Origin: an uncultured Oscillospiraceae bacterium
GTDB taxonomy: Bacteria > Bacillota > Clostridia > Oscillospirales > Oscillospiraceae
Direction of reading: 5' to 3'
NCBI GenBank assembly: GCA_905234005.1
Contig: CAJOFW010000143.1
Location: forward strand, 2,644-9,610
DNA: 6,967 bases
Shown here: positions 5,497-6,967 of the stretch, piece after piece
Numbering within the stretch: position 1 is the first letter of the stretch
How the letters are laid out: every line of letters begins with the position of its first letter
The notes under the pieces: generated by a model
Databases searched by the model: none
What the model saw: only the letters and a program-made list of their open reading frames with translations
Told to the model about the DNA's origin: nothing
Made by a program: the position numbers and the translations under genes

Positions 5497-6835
5497 GCTG
5501 CACCTCCATGAACCGGCCGATAAACTCGTCCGCCCGGCCCTCGCCGCCGACGGCGGGGGCGTTGATGCTCTTCACGATCTCCTCCATGCTTGTTTTGCCG
5601 AAGAAGGCGCGGGCGTCGTCGATCGGCCCGTAGAAGGCGAGCCGGCCGACGCGTTTTTCGTCCTTCGCCAGCACGATCACGTCGTCAAAGAGATCGACCA
5701 CGCGATCCGGCGTATGGGTGATGACGATGACGATCTTCCCGGTATCGGCGATCTGCCGCAGCTCCTCCATCAGCTCCCGGGCCATCACCCCGTCGAGGCC
5801 GGAATCCGGCTCGTCGAGGATGAACAGCGTGGGATTGGAGATCAGCTCCGCCGCGATGGACACGCGCTTTCGCTGTCCGCCGGAGAGCTTTTCGACGAGA
5901 TGGGTGCGGCTCGGCGTGAGGCCGAAGATGTCCATGACCTCGTCGACCCGATCCCGTCTCTCCGAGGGCAGCACGTCCTTCGGCAGACGCAGACGGGCCG
6001 CGTCCATCAGCGTGTTGTAGATCGTGTCCTTCCCCCGCAGCGTGTCCTGCTGCGGGGCGTAGCCGACCTGATACTGCAGCTTTTTGTACTCCCTGTACAT
6101 ATCCCGTCCGCCGAGCTGCACGGTGGCGTCCGCCTTCTCGTACCCGCTCACGGCGTTCAGAAACACGGTCTTGCCCGCGCCGGAGCCGCCCAGCAGCAGC
6201 ACCATCCGCCCCGGCGGGATGCTCAGGTGGATGTCCCGGAGCAGGATCTTCTTCCGGAAGAACTCGGTGACCGTCCGCACGCGCAGATTCACGGTCAGTC
6301 CGTCCTCCAGCACCTCCGCCGTGCCGGAGCTGGTGGCCGCCCGCAGCTCCCGGCGGATGTCCTCCACCTTCCACGCCGGCTGATACTTCTTTCCCCAGCC
6401 CCAGATCAGCGCCGGAATGAAGTCCGCGAATACCCACAGCCACAGCCACCGGCGTTTTTCCCCGTAGACCTCGACGAGACCGCCGCAGACCCGCAGGGTA
6501 TAGATGAGCAGGATCAGCTCCAGCGCCACCTCGAGAACCGCCAGAGTCCCCACGGCGCCGATGATCGTCTCCCAATCCGCGCCGTACACGCCCGTAAGGT
6601 AAATCCCCGCGTCGAGCACGATGATAAAAAAGCTCGTGAGACTGGTGACGCGGCCCTCCGGCTCCCGGCCGGCGCAGCAGGCCAGCATGTACTCCCGCGC
6701 ACACGGGATGAGCGCCCACCAGCCGGGCACGCCGGATTTCTTCAGCAGCCCGTACAGCCCGACGATATACAGGGCGCTCATGGCCACCGTATACCAGCTT
6801 TTTCCGCCGAAGAGTATGATCAGGACAAGTTCCAC
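5489..6835 (-). CDS. ABCG-like ATP-binding protein with N-terminal DUF5684-like membrane domain
   Basis: I choose GTG at 6835, because AAAGGAGG (6844-6851) lies 8 nt before it; this gives 448 residues. An ATG at 6871 lies within a hairpin and lacks such a site. Residues 1-165 are a membrane domain: hydrophobic segments near 14-31, 65-83, 91-116 and 129-147, with LLKKSGVPGWWALIPCAREY (30-49) and IPALIWGWGKKYQPAW (140-155), which resemble the DUF5684 family. Residues about 178-412 are an ABC ATPase. Walker A is GGSGAGKT (216-223), the Q-loop QQD (262-264), the signature LSGGQRKR (317-324), Walker B LFILDE (337-342), the D-loop SGLD (345-348) and the switch His in THTPD (374). All catalytic motifs are intact. 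The ABC subtype with LSGGQRKR and THTPD is ABCG-like. It should power the permease encoded just downstream. Why the ATPase carries its own membrane domain is unknown; a regulatory or anchoring role is a guess. Confidence 0.9.
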   Translation of the reverse strand: MELVLIILFGGKSWYTVAMSALYIVGLYGLLKKSGVPGWWALIPCAREYMLACCAGREPEGRVTSLTSFFIIVLDAGIYLTGVYGADWETIIGAVGTLAVLEVALELILLIYTLRVCGGLVEVYGEKRRWLWLWVFADFIPALIWGWGKKYQPAWKVEDIRRELRAATSSGTAEVLEDGLTVNLRVRTVTEFFRKKILLRDIHLSIPPGRMVLLLGGSGAGKTVFLNAVSGYEKADATVQLGGRDMYREYKKLQYQVGYAPQQDTLRGKDTIYNTLMDAARLRLPKDVLPSERRDRVDEVMDIFGLTPSRTHLVEKLSGGQRKRVSIAAELISNPTLFILDEPDSGLDGVMARELMEELRQIADTGKIVIVITHTPDRVVDLFDDVIVLAKDEKRVGRLAFYGPIDDARAFFGKTSMEEIVKSINAPAVGGEGRADEFIGRFMEVQHA

Positions 6836-6843
6836 GCTCTCTG

Positions 6844-6851
6844 CCTCCTTT
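6844..6851 (-). promoter_or_regulatory. Ribosome site deciding the GTG start of the ABC ATPase
   Basis: AAAGGAGG on the minus strand is a near-full match to the anti-Shine-Dalgarno complement, 8 nt before GTG at 6835. It makes the longer reading from ATG at 6871 unlikely, since that ATG lies upstream of this site and has none of its own. Confidence 0.85.
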
Positions 6852-6872
6852 ATGCCGCCCCGCGGCGGCATA
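6851..6872 (-). promoter_or_regulatory. Leader hairpin abutting the ribosome site of the ABC operon
   Basis: A perfect 9-bp inverted repeat (6851-6859 with 6864-6872, loop of 4) ends on the first base of the ribosome site. In the mRNA, a very GC-rich stem would sit directly 5' of AAGGAGG. Such stems can stabilise the 5' end or affect ribosome access. No ligand-binding class was recognised. Confidence 0.5.
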
Positions 6873-6933
6873 CATATTTTTCACCGCCCCCGCGAACGCG
6901 AAAACCGGCAAAATCCAAAACCGTTCCGCCGCC

Positions 6934-6962
6934 ATTTTACACCAAAGCCAGAAATCTGACAA
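6934..6962 (-). promoter_or_regulatory. Sigma-A-type promoter of the ABC transporter operon
   Basis: On the minus strand, TTGTCA (6957-6962, five of six) and TAAAAT (6934-6939, five of six) are separated by exactly 17 bp. Transcription would start near 6927, giving a leader of about 90 nt before the GTG at 6835. This is the best promoter in the window. It drives the ATPase and permease and possibly, by read-through, the small gene ending at 3863. Confidence 0.75.
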
Positions 6963-6967
6963 GCCCC

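Noticed and set aside
6836..6871. ATG at 6871 as start of the ABC ATPase
   Set aside because: It lies within the leader hairpin, upstream of the strong ribosome site at 6844-6851 that serves GTG at 6835, and adds 12 residues with no membrane or domain character.
5685..6962. A 425-codon minus-strand frame overlapping the ABC ATPase
   Set aside because: It is a Gly/Arg/Ala-rich shadow without motifs, whereas the other frame carries every ABC ATPase motif.
1..6967. CRISPR array, tRNA, rRNA, insertion sequence or phage attachment site
   Set aside because: No evenly spaced repeats, cloverleaf sequences, transposase frames or paired terminal repeats were seen; the only repeats are the short ones listed.

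Overview
The window is a GC-rich chromosomal-type fragment, probably from a bacterium of the high-GC Clostridia (for example a gut member of the Oscillospirales). This is an inference from several features: lipoprotein and Sec signals of Gram-positive type, strong AGGAGG-like ribosome sites, sigma-A-like promoters, a PrsA-like parvulin, and a DUF5684-like membrane domain. No marker gene fixes the taxon.

Left part, plus strand. Bases 1-1251 are the 3' portion of a gene for a secreted peptidyl-prolyl isomerase lipoprotein; its start lies before the window. A 289-base gap follows, holding an imperfect long hairpin, a near-perfect intrinsic terminator and a sigma-A-type promoter. Next is a 747-residue exported, very acidic, probable beta-helix surface protein (1541-3784). 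It ends in a Pro/Gly tail encoded by four C-runs and is followed by a strong, probably bidirectional terminator at 3805-3840.

Right part, minus strand. A promoter at the right edge (6934-6962) and a leader of about 90 nt drive a two-gene ABC export operon. The first gene (5489-6835) encodes a four-helix DUF5684-like membrane domain fused to an ABCG-type ATPase. The second (4441-5496) encodes an ABC-2/ABCG-like permease and overlaps the first by 8 nt. The permease frame ends early: its last membrane helix and final cytoplasmic tail lie in the -1 frame (down to 4229), so the gene is frameshifted, or conceivably split into two coupled frames. Its extracytoplasmic loop carries a short degenerate repeat of the type TVGxVLDxL. 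Downstream is a small, clearly AT-richer conserved gene of unknown function (3863-4174). It has its own extended -10 promoter, and its start codon is ambiguous.

How the genes work together. The ATPase and permease would form one exporter of unknown substrate, if the frameshift is an assembly error or is bypassed. The isomerase lipoprotein and the beta-helix protein both act outside the membrane, so the isomerase could help fold exported proteins such as its neighbour; a terminator and a separate promoter show they are not one transcription unit. I saw no mobile element, CRISPR array, tRNA or rRNA. The most notable items are the frameshifted permease with its loop repeats, the fused membrane/ATPase architecture, and the foreign-looking small gene.
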